Source of the DNA: Bog-159 sp035499555
Lineage (GTDB): Bacteria; Acidobacteriota; Terriglobia; Bryobacterales; Bryobacteraceae
NCBI GenBank assembly: GCA_035499555.1
Contig: DATJYO010000046.1
Location: 106,345-170,344, forward strand
DNA: 64,000 nucleotides
Reading direction: 5' to 3'
Shown here: positions 1 through 8,425 of the stretch, piece after piece
How positions within the stretch are numbered: position 1 is the stretch's first letter
Layout of the letters: each line of letters opens with the position of its first letter
Made by a program: the position numbers and the translations under genes
Notes under the pieces: generated by a model
What the model saw: only the letters and a program-made list of their open reading frames with translations
Told to the model about the DNA's origin: nothing
The model's database searches: none

Positions 1-528
1 GCCTTCATCGATTCCGCCGGGATTCCGGTGGCGTCCGGCATGGACGTGCTGGTGATCGTAATCGCCGCCAAAGCGCCGTCGCGCGCGCTATTGGCCGCTT
101 CCATGGGCGTGATCGGCTCGCTCATCGGAAACCTGGTGCTGTTCCTGGGCGCGCGCAGCGGCGCGCGCCGCTTCGCTTCGCAGCCGTCCCGGCCGGAAAA
201 GCAGCAACGTTTTCGCAACTGGTTCCAGCGCTATGGGCTGCTGACCGTCTTCATCCCCACCGCCGTGCCCATTCCGCTGCCCCTGAAAGTCTTCGTGATC
301 TCCGCCGCCGCCTTCGGCACGCCCCTGCGGACCTTCGCGCTGGTGATCGTGGTGGGCCGCTGTATTCGCTATTTCAGCGAAGCCGCCCTGGGCGCCGCGC
401 TCGGCGAAGGTTCCTGGCAGTTCCTGCGGGCCCACACCTGGTACCTGGTCGGCGGGTCGGCGATCCTCTTTGCCGTGATGTATCTCATGGTCCGCTGGAT
501 CGAAAAGCGGCGCGCCCGCCCCGGCTGA
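1..528 (+). CDS. VTT/DedA-like membrane protein (5' truncated)
   Basis: The reading frame is open from the first base of the window, so the start codon lies outside. The visible 175 residues contain hydrophobic helices, a Gly/Ala-rich segment (IGSLIGNLVLFLGARSG), a PIPLPLKVFVISAAAFG segment and a final membrane helix followed by a basic tail (RWIEKRRARPG). This pattern fits the VTT/SNARE-associated (DedA) family of inner-membrane proteins, whose bacterial members are linked to lipid-carrier flipping. The F-IDSAGIPVASGMD opening matches the re-entrant region near the N-terminus of the family, so probably only a few dozen residues are missing. The substrate cannot be told from sequence. queC follows after 24 bases on the same strand. 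Confidence 0.7.
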   Translation, partial: AFIDSAGIPVASGMDVLVIVIAAKAPSRALLAASMGVIGSLIGNLVLFLGARSGARRFASQPSRPEKQQRFRNWFQRYGLLTVFIPTAVPIPLPLKVFVISAAAFGTPLRTFALVIVVGRCIRYFSEAALGAALGEGSWQFLRAHTWYLVGGSAILFAVMYLMVRWIEKRRARPG

Positions 529-552
529 GCCCGCCGTCTACAATGAAAGAGG

Positions 553-1248
553 TTGCCCGAACCCCATCCCAATTCGCAGCCGAAAGCCGTATGCCTGCTT
601 AGCGGCGGCCTGGACTCCTCCACTTGCCTGGCTCTGGCCCGCAGCCAGGGCTATGCCTGCTTCGCGCTCTCCTTCGATTACGGACAGCGCCACCGCGTGG
701 AACTCGATGCCGCGGCGCGCGTCGCCCGGTCACTGGGCGCGGTGCGCCACGTGATCGCCCAAATCGATCTGCGCCCGATCGGACACTCGGCCCTCACCGG
801 CGATCTCGCCGTGCCCAAGGGACGCTCGCCGCAGGATATGGCGCACGGCATTCCCGTCACCTACGTGCCCGCGCGCAACACCATCTTTCTGTCCTTCGCG
901 CTGGCCTGGGCCGAGGTTCTGGAAGCGCCCAACATCTTCATCGGCGTGAATGCGCTCGACTATTCCGGTTATCCCGATTGCCGGCCCGAGTACATTGAGG
1001 CCTTCGAACGCATGGCCGCGCTCGCCACCAAAGCCGGCGTGGAAGGCGGCTTTCGCATCCGCATCCACACGCCGCTCATCCGCCTTTCCAAAGCCGAGAT
1101 CGTCAGGTTGGGCCACGGCCTGCACCTGGACTTCAGCCTCACCCATAGCTGCTACGATCCCGATCCGCAGGGCCGGCCCTGCGGGCAGTGCGATTCCTGC
1201 CTGCTGCGGCGCAAAGGATTCGATGAGGCCGGAATTGCGGATCGCTGA
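553..1248 (+). CDS. queC: 7-cyano-7-deazaguanine (preQ0) synthase QueC
   Basis: This enzyme converts 7-carboxy-7-deazaguanine to preQ0 using ATP and ammonia, in queuosine biosynthesis. The PP-loop motif SGGLDSS sits near residues 17-23 and a C-terminal zinc site is formed by the cysteines of HSCYDPDP...CGQCDSC near residues 198-215. The 231-residue length is normal. An in-frame TGA at 544-546 limits the 5' end, and the first usable codon is TTG at 553, preceded by AAAGAGG with almost no spacing; the start is therefore uncertain by a few codons. The gene overlaps the start of queE by 26 bases, so the two are translationally coupled. No queD or queF is seen in the window. Confidence 0.93.
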   Translation: MPEPHPNSQPKAVCLLSGGLDSSTCLALARSQGYACFALSFDYGQRHRVELDAAARVARSLGAVRHVIAQIDLRPIGHSALTGDLAVPKGRSPQDMAHGIPVTYVPARNTIFLSFALAWAEVLEAPNIFIGVNALDYSGYPDCRPEYIEAFERMAALATKAGVEGGFRIRIHTPLIRLSKAEIVRLGHGLHLDFSLTHSCYDPDPQGRPCGQCDSCLLRRKGFDEAGIADR

Positions 1249-1906
1249 AGTCTTCTACTCCATCCAGGGCGAAGGCTCGCTGGCCGGCGTCCCCTCCGTA
1301 TTCGTGCGCACCAGCGGATGCAATCTGCGCTGTTCCTGGTGCGACACGCCGTACACCTCCTGGCATCCGGAAGGCGACGACTGGACCCTCGGCCGGATCC
1401 TCGCGGCGGTGGATCGCTATCCCGCGCGCCACGTGGTGCTGACCGGCGGCGAGCCCATGATCGCGCGCGGCGTCGATGAGTTGACCCATCGCCTGCGCCA
1501 GGGCGGCCGCCACCTCACCATCGAGACCGCCGGCACCGTCTTCGCCGCGGTCGCCTGCGACCTGATGAGCATCAGCCCCAAGCTCGCCAACTCCACGCCG
1601 CAGGGCGATTGGCAGGACCGGCACGAGCGCCTGCGCATCCAGCCGGACGTGCTGCGCCGCCTCATGTCCGCCTACGAATATCAGCTTAAGTTCGTGATCG
1701 CCCGGCCGGACGATGTGCGCGAAACGCGCGATCTGGTCGCCGCCCTGGCCGCCGATCCCGCCCGCGTCATGCTCATGCCGGAGGGCATGGAAGCCGGCGT
1801 ATTACGGGAGCGCGCCGTGTGGCTGGCCGAAATCTGCAAACAGGAAGGCTTCCGCTACAGTCCCCGGCTGCACGTGGACCTGTACGGCAATCGCCGGGGG
1901 ACCTGA
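1223..1906 (+). CDS. queE: 7-carboxy-7-deazaguanine synthase QueE (radical SAM)
   Basis: QueE performs the radical SAM ring contraction of 6-carboxytetrahydropterin to 7-carboxy-7-deazaguanine, the step just before QueC. The 227-residue protein has the conserved opening AEVFYSIQGEG, the cluster-binding CNLRCSWC (Cys33, Cys37, Cys40, CX3CX2C), and TGGEPM of the SAM-binding region. ATG at 1223 was chosen because it begins MRPELRIAEVF, right before the conserved block; the frame is open much further upstream inside queC but that part is a shadow. The overlap with queC and the shared pathway make this a clear two-gene operon. Confidence 0.93.
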   Translation: MRPELRIAEVFYSIQGEGSLAGVPSVFVRTSGCNLRCSWCDTPYTSWHPEGDDWTLGRILAAVDRYPARHVVLTGGEPMIARGVDELTHRLRQGGRHLTIETAGTVFAAVACDLMSISPKLANSTPQGDWQDRHERLRIQPDVLRRLMSAYEYQLKFVIARPDDVRETRDLVAALAADPARVMLMPEGMEAGVLRERAVWLAEICKQEGFRYSPRLHVDLYGNRRGT

Positions 1907-1919
1907 CCGCCGCGCCCGC

Positions 1920-3170
1920 TCAGTTCACGCGTTCCAGCGCCTGTTCGAAGTCCGCCAGCAAATCGCGCCAGTCCTCGATGCCCACCGAGACCCGCACCAG
2001 CCCGTCGCCGATGCCGGTCTCCTCGAGTTCCTGCGCCGACATGCCGGAATGCGTGGTCGACTTCGGATGGCACACCAGCGTCTCCACGCCGCCCAGCGAT
2101 ACCGCGTTGCGCCCGATCTTCAGGTTGCGCAGAAAATCGAAGGCCGCCGTCCGGCCGCCTTTGAAATCCAGCGAGAATAGCCCGCCCGGATAGGCGCACT
2201 GCTCCTCGTAGATCCGCTTCTGGTCGCCGTCCTCGAACAACGTCGGATACAGCACGCGCGCAATTTTGGGATGCCCGTTCAACGCCTCCGCCAGCCGCTG
2301 CGCGTTCTTGCTCTGCCGGTTCATGCGCAGGGCCACCGTGGGCAGACGGCCGTCCAGCATCCAGCATTCGTCCGGCTGCAGAATGTTGCCGAACATGCCC
2401 CGCCGCAGCAGCACCTTGCGCATCAACTGCGGATCGCGGCTAAGTGCCACGCCCGCCACCATGTCGCTGAAACCCGACAGGTACTTCGTCCCGGAGTACA
2501 GCACCATGTCCGCGCCCATCATCAGGGGATGCTGAAACGTCGGACCCAGAAACGTGTTGTCCACCATCACTACCGGCTGATCGGCATGGCTTTTGGCGGT
2601 AGCCGCCACGCGCCGGATATCGGTCATGATCATGGTGGGATTCGCCGGCGTCTCCAGGTACACCGCGCACAGGTTCCTGGCTGCCCGGATGGCCGCGTCG
2701 ATGGCCTCCCCTTGTCCGCCCGGCACCGCGATACCCTGCACCCCGAAGGGCTCCAGCAGGTTGTGGATCAGCCCCGTCGTCCCGCCGTATAATGGCGTGG
2801 TGTAGACGATCTGCGTGCCCGGACGCGCTACCGCCATGAACGCCGTCATGATGGCCGCCATCCCGGAGTTGAAGACGCCCGCCGCCTGCGCGCCCGGCTC
2901 CAGCGGCACGATCTGGTCCTCCAGGATCTCCGCGTTGGGATGCGAGAAGCGCGAGTAGATCAGGTCCGGCCGTTCGCCGTCCTCCGGCTGGACCCGCCCG
3001 GCCATGATGTCGAACGCGCGTTCGGCTTCCTCCGGGCTGGCAAATACATACGTCGAACTCCGGAATACGGCGGGCCGCGCCGATCCAAAAGAAAGGTGCG
3101 GGTCGAAACCGCGTGTAAGCACCGCCGTGCGGGGCCTCACGCCTGCGTGCGGCCCGTCGCTATTTGACAT
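1920..3170 (-). CDS. PLP-dependent Cys/Met metabolism enzyme (cystathionine gamma-synthase family)
   Basis: A 416-residue fold-type I PLP enzyme of the cystathionine gamma-synthase / O-acetylhomoserine sulfhydrylase / methionine gamma-lyase family. Family marks are YSRFSHPN (phosphate-binding Tyr/Arg from the neighbouring subunit), FNSGMAAI, TPLYGGT, ETPANPTM, VDNTF and the PLP lysine in YSGTKYLSGFSD near residue 230. It acts in the cytoplasm in sulfur amino acid metabolism; sequence alone does not separate synthase from lyase. ATG at 3170 is preferred because AGGAG lies 5 bases upstream on the minus strand; a longer frame starts 36 bases earlier without such a site. It is divergent from the gene at 3258. 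Confidence 0.85.
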   Translation of the reverse strand: MSNSDGPHAGVRPRTAVLTRGFDPHLSFGSARPAVFRSSTYVFASPEEAERAFDIMAGRVQPEDGERPDLIYSRFSHPNAEILEDQIVPLEPGAQAAGVFNSGMAAIMTAFMAVARPGTQIVYTTPLYGGTTGLIHNLLEPFGVQGIAVPGGQGEAIDAAIRAARNLCAVYLETPANPTMIMTDIRRVAATAKSHADQPVVMVDNTFLGPTFQHPLMMGADMVLYSGTKYLSGFSDMVAGVALSRDPQLMRKVLLRRGMFGNILQPDECWMLDGRLPTVALRMNRQSKNAQRLAEALNGHPKIARVLYPTLFEDGDQKRIYEEQCAYPGGLFSLDFKGGRTAAFDFLRNLKIGRNAVSLGGVETLVCHPKSTTHSGMSAQELEETGIGDGLVRVSVGIEDWRDLLADFEQALERVN

Positions 3171-3257
3171 AATCGCTCCTATCCAGAGTGTAACGCTACC
3201 AACCAAAGTTACCGAACACGCCCGCCGATATTTTGATTAGAATAAGAGCGGACGGTC

Positions 3258-3635
3258 ATGGATACCGACATCGGTCTGCCAGCGCCGAAGCTGTTTGCGC
3301 CTCACCCGAACCTGGGCGACACGGTGAATCACAATTTCATCGCCTCCGAGATGGAGGGCGGTGTCTTCCTGGACCAGTTACCCGAGGGCGCCATCCTGCG
3401 CGTGGAGACCCAGAATCGCGAGTACACGCTGGTCAATCGCGGCCAGGGCCGTGCGCTGATCTCCGGCCATCCGAAGTTCTGCCCGGAACCGGTGCTGGTG
3501 CACATCGAAGGGTCCAACTGGGGCGGCTCCATGCTGAAGACTTCTTTCATCGGACGCGGCATGCACCTGGAATTCCGCCACCCCGAGCATCGCACCATCA
3601 TGACCTCCTGCATCGTGGATGTCCGCGCCGCATAA
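3258..3635 (+). CDS. Conserved small protein of unknown function (125 aa)
   Basis: I do not recognise a named family. The 125-residue product has no signal peptide or membrane helix and is rich in beta-prone segments. It carries an N-terminal LFAPHPNLGDTVNHNFIASEM and a central HIEGSNWGGSM stretch with several Gly and Asn, suggesting a small cytoplasmic beta-barrel. The competing frame in the same interval (from 3233) is judged spurious until the methyltransferase begins at 3692. The ATG at 3258 is preceded by TAGAAT at 3238-3243, which would give a leader of only about 8 bases. It is divergent from the transsulfuration gene and 56 bases ahead of the methyltransferase. Confidence 0.6.
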   Translation: MDTDIGLPAPKLFAPHPNLGDTVNHNFIASEMEGGVFLDQLPEGAILRVETQNREYTLVNRGQGRALISGHPKFCPEPVLVHIEGSNWGGSMLKTSFIGRGMHLEFRHPEHRTIMTSCIVDVRAA

Positions 3636-3679
3636 GCCCACCCGCCCCCGGTGATCCGCCGTACGAATCCGTTGCAGGC

Positions 3680-3685
3680 TACTCT
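3680..3685 (+). promoter_or_regulatory. Candidate -10 element (TACTCT) for methyltransferase 3692
   Basis: TACTCT ends 6 bases before the GTG at 3692, so transcription from it would start on the initiation codon. There is no usable Shine-Dalgarno sequence. It is weak on its own and is listed because the same spacing recurs at several genes here. Confidence 0.3.
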
Positions 3686-3691
3686 GTAAGG

Positions 3692-4246
3692 GTGCCCAGG
3701 ATCCTCGACGTCGGTTGCGGGATTCACAAACAGCCCGGAGCCATTGGCATTGACCGCAACCCCGCCAGCCGCGCCGATGTCCTGTGCGATCTCGATCGCT
3801 TTCCCTACCCGTTCGCCGATGATTCCTTCGACCGCCTGCTGGCCATCCACGTCATCGAGCACGTTTCGGACGTCATCGCCACTATGGAGGAGTTCCATCG
3901 CCTGGTGCGCTCCGGCGGCACCGTACGCATCGAGACGCCGCATTACACCGACTTCAGTTCGTTTTGCGATCCAACCCACCGCAGCCACTTGAACAGCTAT
4001 TCCTTCCGCTACTTCGGCGAGGATCACGGCGGGTTCGGCTACTATACCAAGGCCCGGTTCCGCCAGATCTCCGTCCGTGTCAAATTGCTCCAGTTCTGGC
4101 GCTGGCTCGGCTTCGAATTCCTGGTGAACCATTTCCCGCGCTATCGCCTCTTTTGGGAGCATTACCTGTGCTTCGTCGTGCGCGGCAAAGCCATGATCTT
4201 CGAGTTCGCAGTCGTCAAACCGGCCGGCGGCCGCGCTGACAAGTAG
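3692..4246 (+). CDS. Class I SAM-dependent methyltransferase
   Basis: A compact 184-residue Rossmann methyltransferase. Motif I is ILDVGCGIHKQPG near residues 4-16, the acidic loop follows as IGIDRNP, and FDRLLAIHVIEHV plus RLVRSGGTVRIETPHY are motifs IV-V of methyltransferase type 11/23 proteins. The C-terminal half (THRSHLNSYSFRYFGEDHG and an aromatic segment FWRWLGFEFLVNHFPRY) is less standard and may contact a lipid or sugar substrate. The GTG at 3692 is the only start near motif I; the frame extends further upstream but overlaps the gene at 3258. The substrate is unknown. Confidence 0.72.
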   Translation: MPRILDVGCGIHKQPGAIGIDRNPASRADVLCDLDRFPYPFADDSFDRLLAIHVIEHVSDVIATMEEFHRLVRSGGTVRIETPHYTDFSSFCDPTHRSHLNSYSFRYFGEDHGGFGYYTKARFRQISVRVKLLQFWRWLGFEFLVNHFPRYRLFWEHYLCFVVRGKAMIFEFAVVKPAGGRADK

Positions 4247-4332
4247 CCGAGCCGAACCGCGTCTCATCCGTAAATCGATCCCACGCTATGAGTTCCGGGC
4301 AACCCGCCTCCCGGTCCTGTACGTCCCGGCAT

Positions 4333-4361
4333 TTGACACGTCCCGGTCCACCTGCTATCTA
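4333..4361 (+). promoter_or_regulatory. Candidate sigma-70 promoter for PEP-CTERM gene
   Basis: A perfect TTGACA at 4333-4338 is followed after 17 bases by TATCTA at 4356-4361. The predicted start leaves a leader of about 40 bases carrying GGAGG before the ATG at 4411. The -35 box is exact; the -10 box is weak. Confidence 0.45.
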
Positions 4362-4410
4362 CGGTTAAGATGCGTTTCTTGCAGCGTATCGGTGTGCTTG
4401 CGGAGGATTT

Positions 4411-5103
4411 ATGAGGCAGAGTACGTTCTGGCTGGCAGTGGCCTTTCTGTCGCTTGGCGCCACCGCGCAGGCCAGCCTGATCAACGTCGGTTCGACCCTG
4501 GTCTTCGGCGGGACTAACGCCCCGGACACTTATTCCGACACCACCACCTTCAGTTCGACGCCGGTCCTGGTGGATGACGGAGCCGTGAGAATCTGGCAGG
4601 ACCAGGTGGCCACCGCCGGTGGTGGCGAATGGGACGTGTTCTACATGCAGACCGTCGGCGGCGGTCCGCTGGCGGGCAACATCGACGCCAACTGGAACAT
4701 CGTCATCAGCTACGACCTTTCCCAGCCGGTCTACTTCGATGCCGTGGTCTCCCAATGGCTGGTGAACGGCGTTCCCGTTGACCCGCTCTACAATTTCGGG
4801 GGCATCTGCTGCGCTACCTCTTCCAATCCGATTCTGCCGGGCGAAGCCTACTATAACAGCGGCTTCAGCGCTCCCTTGCCCGCCGGAGTCCAGTCCGACT
4901 GGCAACAAATATTCGTCGATCCATACAACTTTGTCTCCGACGGTGGCATCGACCCGAACGCCGCCAACGAGTTTGTTTTCGCTCTGCACTTCACTCCGCA
5001 GTCCCCCTCGGTCCCGGAACCGGCGTCGCTGTCGCTCCTGGGCGCCGGGTTGATCGGTTTGGGTCTGTACAGGCGCCAACTCCGGGCATCCAGGCCCCTT
5101 TGA
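4411..5103 (+). CDS. PEP-CTERM sorting-domain protein
   Basis: A 230-residue exported protein. Residues 1-21 form a signal peptide (LAVAFLSLGATAQA) and the C-terminus has the tripartite PEP-CTERM sorting signal: VPEPASLSLL, a hydrophobic segment GAGLIGLGL, and a basic tail YRRQLRASR. Such proteins are cut by an exosortase and released or anchored at the surface, usually with exopolysaccharide production. The middle region is Gly/Thr/Asp-rich without a recognised domain. GGAGGATTT directly precedes the ATG. No exosortase gene is in the window, so the enzyme must be encoded elsewhere. Confidence 0.85.
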   Translation: MRQSTFWLAVAFLSLGATAQASLINVGSTLVFGGTNAPDTYSDTTTFSSTPVLVDDGAVRIWQDQVATAGGGEWDVFYMQTVGGGPLAGNIDANWNIVISYDLSQPVYFDAVVSQWLVNGVPVDPLYNFGGICCATSSNPILPGEAYYNSGFSAPLPAGVQSDWQQIFVDPYNFVSDGGIDPNAANEFVFALHFTPQSPSVPEPASLSLLGAGLIGLGLYRRQLRASRPL

Positions 5104-5165
5104 CCCGATCTTCGCGGGCCGCTCCGCGTGCCCGCCGCCAAGACCGCGCTGCTTGCCCCATTCGG

Positions 5166-5171
5166 TAGAAT
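5166..5171 (+). promoter_or_regulatory. Candidate -10 element (TAGAAT) for acyl-CoA mutase
   Basis: TAGAAT ends 6 bases before the ATG at 5178, and there is no Shine-Dalgarno sequence. This fits a leaderless transcript. No matching -35 box is visible at 17 bases. Confidence 0.4.
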
Positions 5172-5177
5172 GTGGAC

Positions 5178-6767
<1,590 letters not shown>

Positions 6768-7187
6768 ATGAATCCTCCCATTCGCGTGCTAGTCGCCAAA
6801 CCCGGCCTGGACGGCCACGACCGTGGCGCCAAGGTGATCGCCCGCGCCTTGCGGGACGCCGGTATGGAAGTGATCTACACCGGCCTGCGCCAGACACCCG
6901 AGATGATCGTCAACGCGGCCTTGCAGGAAGATGTGCAGGTGATCGGCCTGTCGATCCTTTCCGGCGCTCATAACGCCATCGTGCCCCGCGTGATGGAACT
7001 GCTGCGCCAGAACGACATGCAGGATGTAAAGGTGATCGTCGGAGGCATCGTGCCGGACGAGGATGCCGCGGCTCTGAAACAGCACGGCGTGGCTGCAGTG
7101 TTTCAGCCGGGCGCGTCGTTGGACGCCATCGTCGGCTTCATCCGCGAATCCGTCTCCCAGCCTGGGCCGCGGATCCACTCACAATGA
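6768..7187 (+). CDS. Cobalamin-binding subunit of acyl-CoA mutase
   Basis: A 139-residue B12-binding domain protein. The DxHxxG motif is D15-G-H17-D-R-G20, where His17 is the lower axial ligand of cobalt; LSILSG and VIVGG are the other two conserved contacts of the cobalamin tail. It begins on the base after the TAA of the large-subunit gene, so the two are cotranslated and form the mutase heterodimer. The length is usual for stand-alone subunits. It is cytoplasmic. Confidence 0.93.
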   Translation: MNPPIRVLVAKPGLDGHDRGAKVIARALRDAGMEVIYTGLRQTPEMIVNAALQEDVQVIGLSILSGAHNAIVPRVMELLRQNDMQDVKVIVGGIVPDEDAAALKQHGVAAVFQPGASLDAIVGFIRESVSQPGPRIHSQ

Positions 7188-7191
7188 GGTT

Positions 7192-7416
7192 ATGGGCGTT
7201 ATGGCAGGCATGGGACGTCTACTCATCGTCGCCGGCGTTTTCCTGGTCGTCGCAGGGCTGCTGTTTACTATTGGGGACAAGCTGCCCTTGCGTATCGGGC
7301 GGTTGCCGGGCGATATCTATATCCACGGTAAGCATACCAGCTTCTATTTCCCGGTGGTCACCTGCCTTCTGCTGAGCGTAGTTCTATCCCTGGTACTTTT
7401 GTTTTTCCGGCGGTAG
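7192..7416 (+). CDS. DUF2905 small membrane protein
   Basis: A 74-residue protein with two hydrophobic helices (LLIVAGVFLVVAGLLF and FPVVTCLLLSVVLSLVLLFF) separated by GDKLPLRIGRLPGDIYI, the signature loop of the DUF2905 family. The function is unknown. In-frame ATGs lie at 7192, 7201 and 7210; family members normally begin close to MGRLL, so the true start may be one of the later ones. GAGG at 7186-7189 fits 7201 best. It follows the mutase pair by 4 bases and may be in the same transcript. Confidence 0.75.
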   Translation: MGVMAGMGRLLIVAGVFLVVAGLLFTIGDKLPLRIGRLPGDIYIHGKHTSFYFPVVTCLLLSVVLSLVLLFFRR

Positions 7417-7459
7417 AGAAATCATCGCGCCGCGGCAGGCGGATTGCTATGAAATTGGC

Positions 7460-7711
7460 ATGGAATTAAATAAGATACTTGCTGAACTTTACGAAGAGAA
7501 GATTCGATTAGACAAAGTCATTGCTTCTCTCGAACAGTTGGCGGAGCACTCGATTTCGATTCCGGTCGCCACGTCGCGGCGGGGCCGTAAGTTCATGAGC
7601 CCTCAGGAGCGGCAACAGGTGTCGGAACGGATGCGCAAATACTGGGCGGACCGCAAGGCTGCCGATCGGGCTACGGAAACGCGCGTCTTCGCGGCTGCCT
7701 CGGCAGCCTAG
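7460..7711 (+). CDS. Small basic protein with C-terminal RMRKYWADRK motif
   Basis: An 83-residue soluble protein. Residues 1-30 are predicted coiled coil (LNKILAELYEEKIRLDKVIASLEQL) and residues 38-65 are basic (SRRGRKFMSPQERQQVSERM, then RKYWADRKAA). The same architecture, a short helix then a basic SxxxRxRxAxxxRxxWAxxR motif, occurs in the protein at 57671-57940. This suggests a small nucleic-acid-binding family. I cannot name it. The local sequence is AT-richer than its neighbours at the 5' end. Confidence 0.6.
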   Translation: MELNKILAELYEEKIRLDKVIASLEQLAEHSISIPVATSRRGRKFMSPQERQQVSERMRKYWADRKAADRATETRVFAAASAA

Positions 7712-7822
7712 AGACCCGTTGGCGCGCGTTTTCGAGCGTCCCGGCGGCGTACGCGCACTTTTTACCTGGGATTTTCTACACGTGCTTTTCACACGGTTTA
7801 CTAACGTTAACCGGTGAAATGC

Positions 7823-8371
7823 TCAGCGAACCCGGCCCATTTTATCCAGCGGCCAGTAAACAAAAACAGCCTTCCCGTAAATATTTGCACGCGGTACCGT
7901 TCCCCAGGCCCGGCTGTCGTTGGAAGAGCTGCGGTGATCTCCCAGCACGTAATACCGATCCGGGGGGATGCGGGTCGGCGGGCAGGAGATCGTATCGCGA
8001 TAGTCCGGCGGGACATAATCTTCCGCCAGCGCTTTTCCGTTCACCATCACCGTGCCGCGGTCGATCTCCACCACATCTCCCGGCAGCCCGATCACCCGCT
8101 TGATGTAAGATTTCGAAACATCCAGCGGAAACCAGAAAACCACCGTATCGCCGCGTTCAATATTTCCCGATCCAAAACGATAAGTGAATTTGTTAATAAA
8201 GATACGTTCCTGGTCCTGAAGCGCAGGCATCATGCTGGTGCCTTCCACCTTGACCGGCTGATAGATGAATACGATCAGAACGATGGCGATCAGGACCGAC
8301 AGCAACAGATCGCGTACCCAGGAAATCGGGTTGAAACCGCCTGAGTGCTGGCTCGGCTGAGACTCTGGCAT
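7823..8371 (-). CDS. lepB: Signal peptidase I
   Basis: This inner-membrane serine protease removes signal peptides from exported proteins. The 182-residue product has one N-terminal membrane helix (residues 19-38, WVRDLLLSVLIAIVLIVFIY). The nucleophile is Ser46 in VEGTSMMPAL and the general base is Lys91 in YIKRVIGLPGD; YYVLGDHRSSSNDSR is box E. It is intact. A GAGGAAC Shine-Dalgarno sequence precedes the ATG, with a -10-like TATAAT at 8404-8399 further upstream. It is monocistronic and convergent with the small gene ending at 7711. Confidence 0.95.
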   Translation of the reverse strand: MPESQPSQHSGGFNPISWVRDLLLSVLIAIVLIVFIYQPVKVEGTSMMPALQDQERIFINKFTYRFGSGNIERGDTVVFWFPLDVSKSYIKRVIGLPGDVVEIDRGTVMVNGKALAEDYVPPDYRDTISCPPTRIPPDRYYVLGDHRSSSNDSRAWGTVPRANIYGKAVFVYWPLDKMGRVR

Positions 8372-8398
8372 CCCGCGCTAAGTTCCTCTAGTTCTCTA

Positions 8399-8404
8399 AT
8401 TATA
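8399..8404 (-). promoter_or_regulatory. Candidate -10 element (TATAAT) for lepB
   Basis: An exact TATAAT on the minus strand lies 27 bases upstream of the lepB ATG, leaving a normal leader with GAGGA. No convincing -35 box is seen at 16-18 bases. Confidence 0.4.
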
Positions 8405-8425
8405 AAACAGCGTCCGCCCGCTCCT

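Noticed and set aside
3171..3257. A SAM riboswitch ahead of the cystathionine-family gene
   Set aside because: The leader of under 90 bases shared with a divergent promoter is too short, and no stem arrangement fits.
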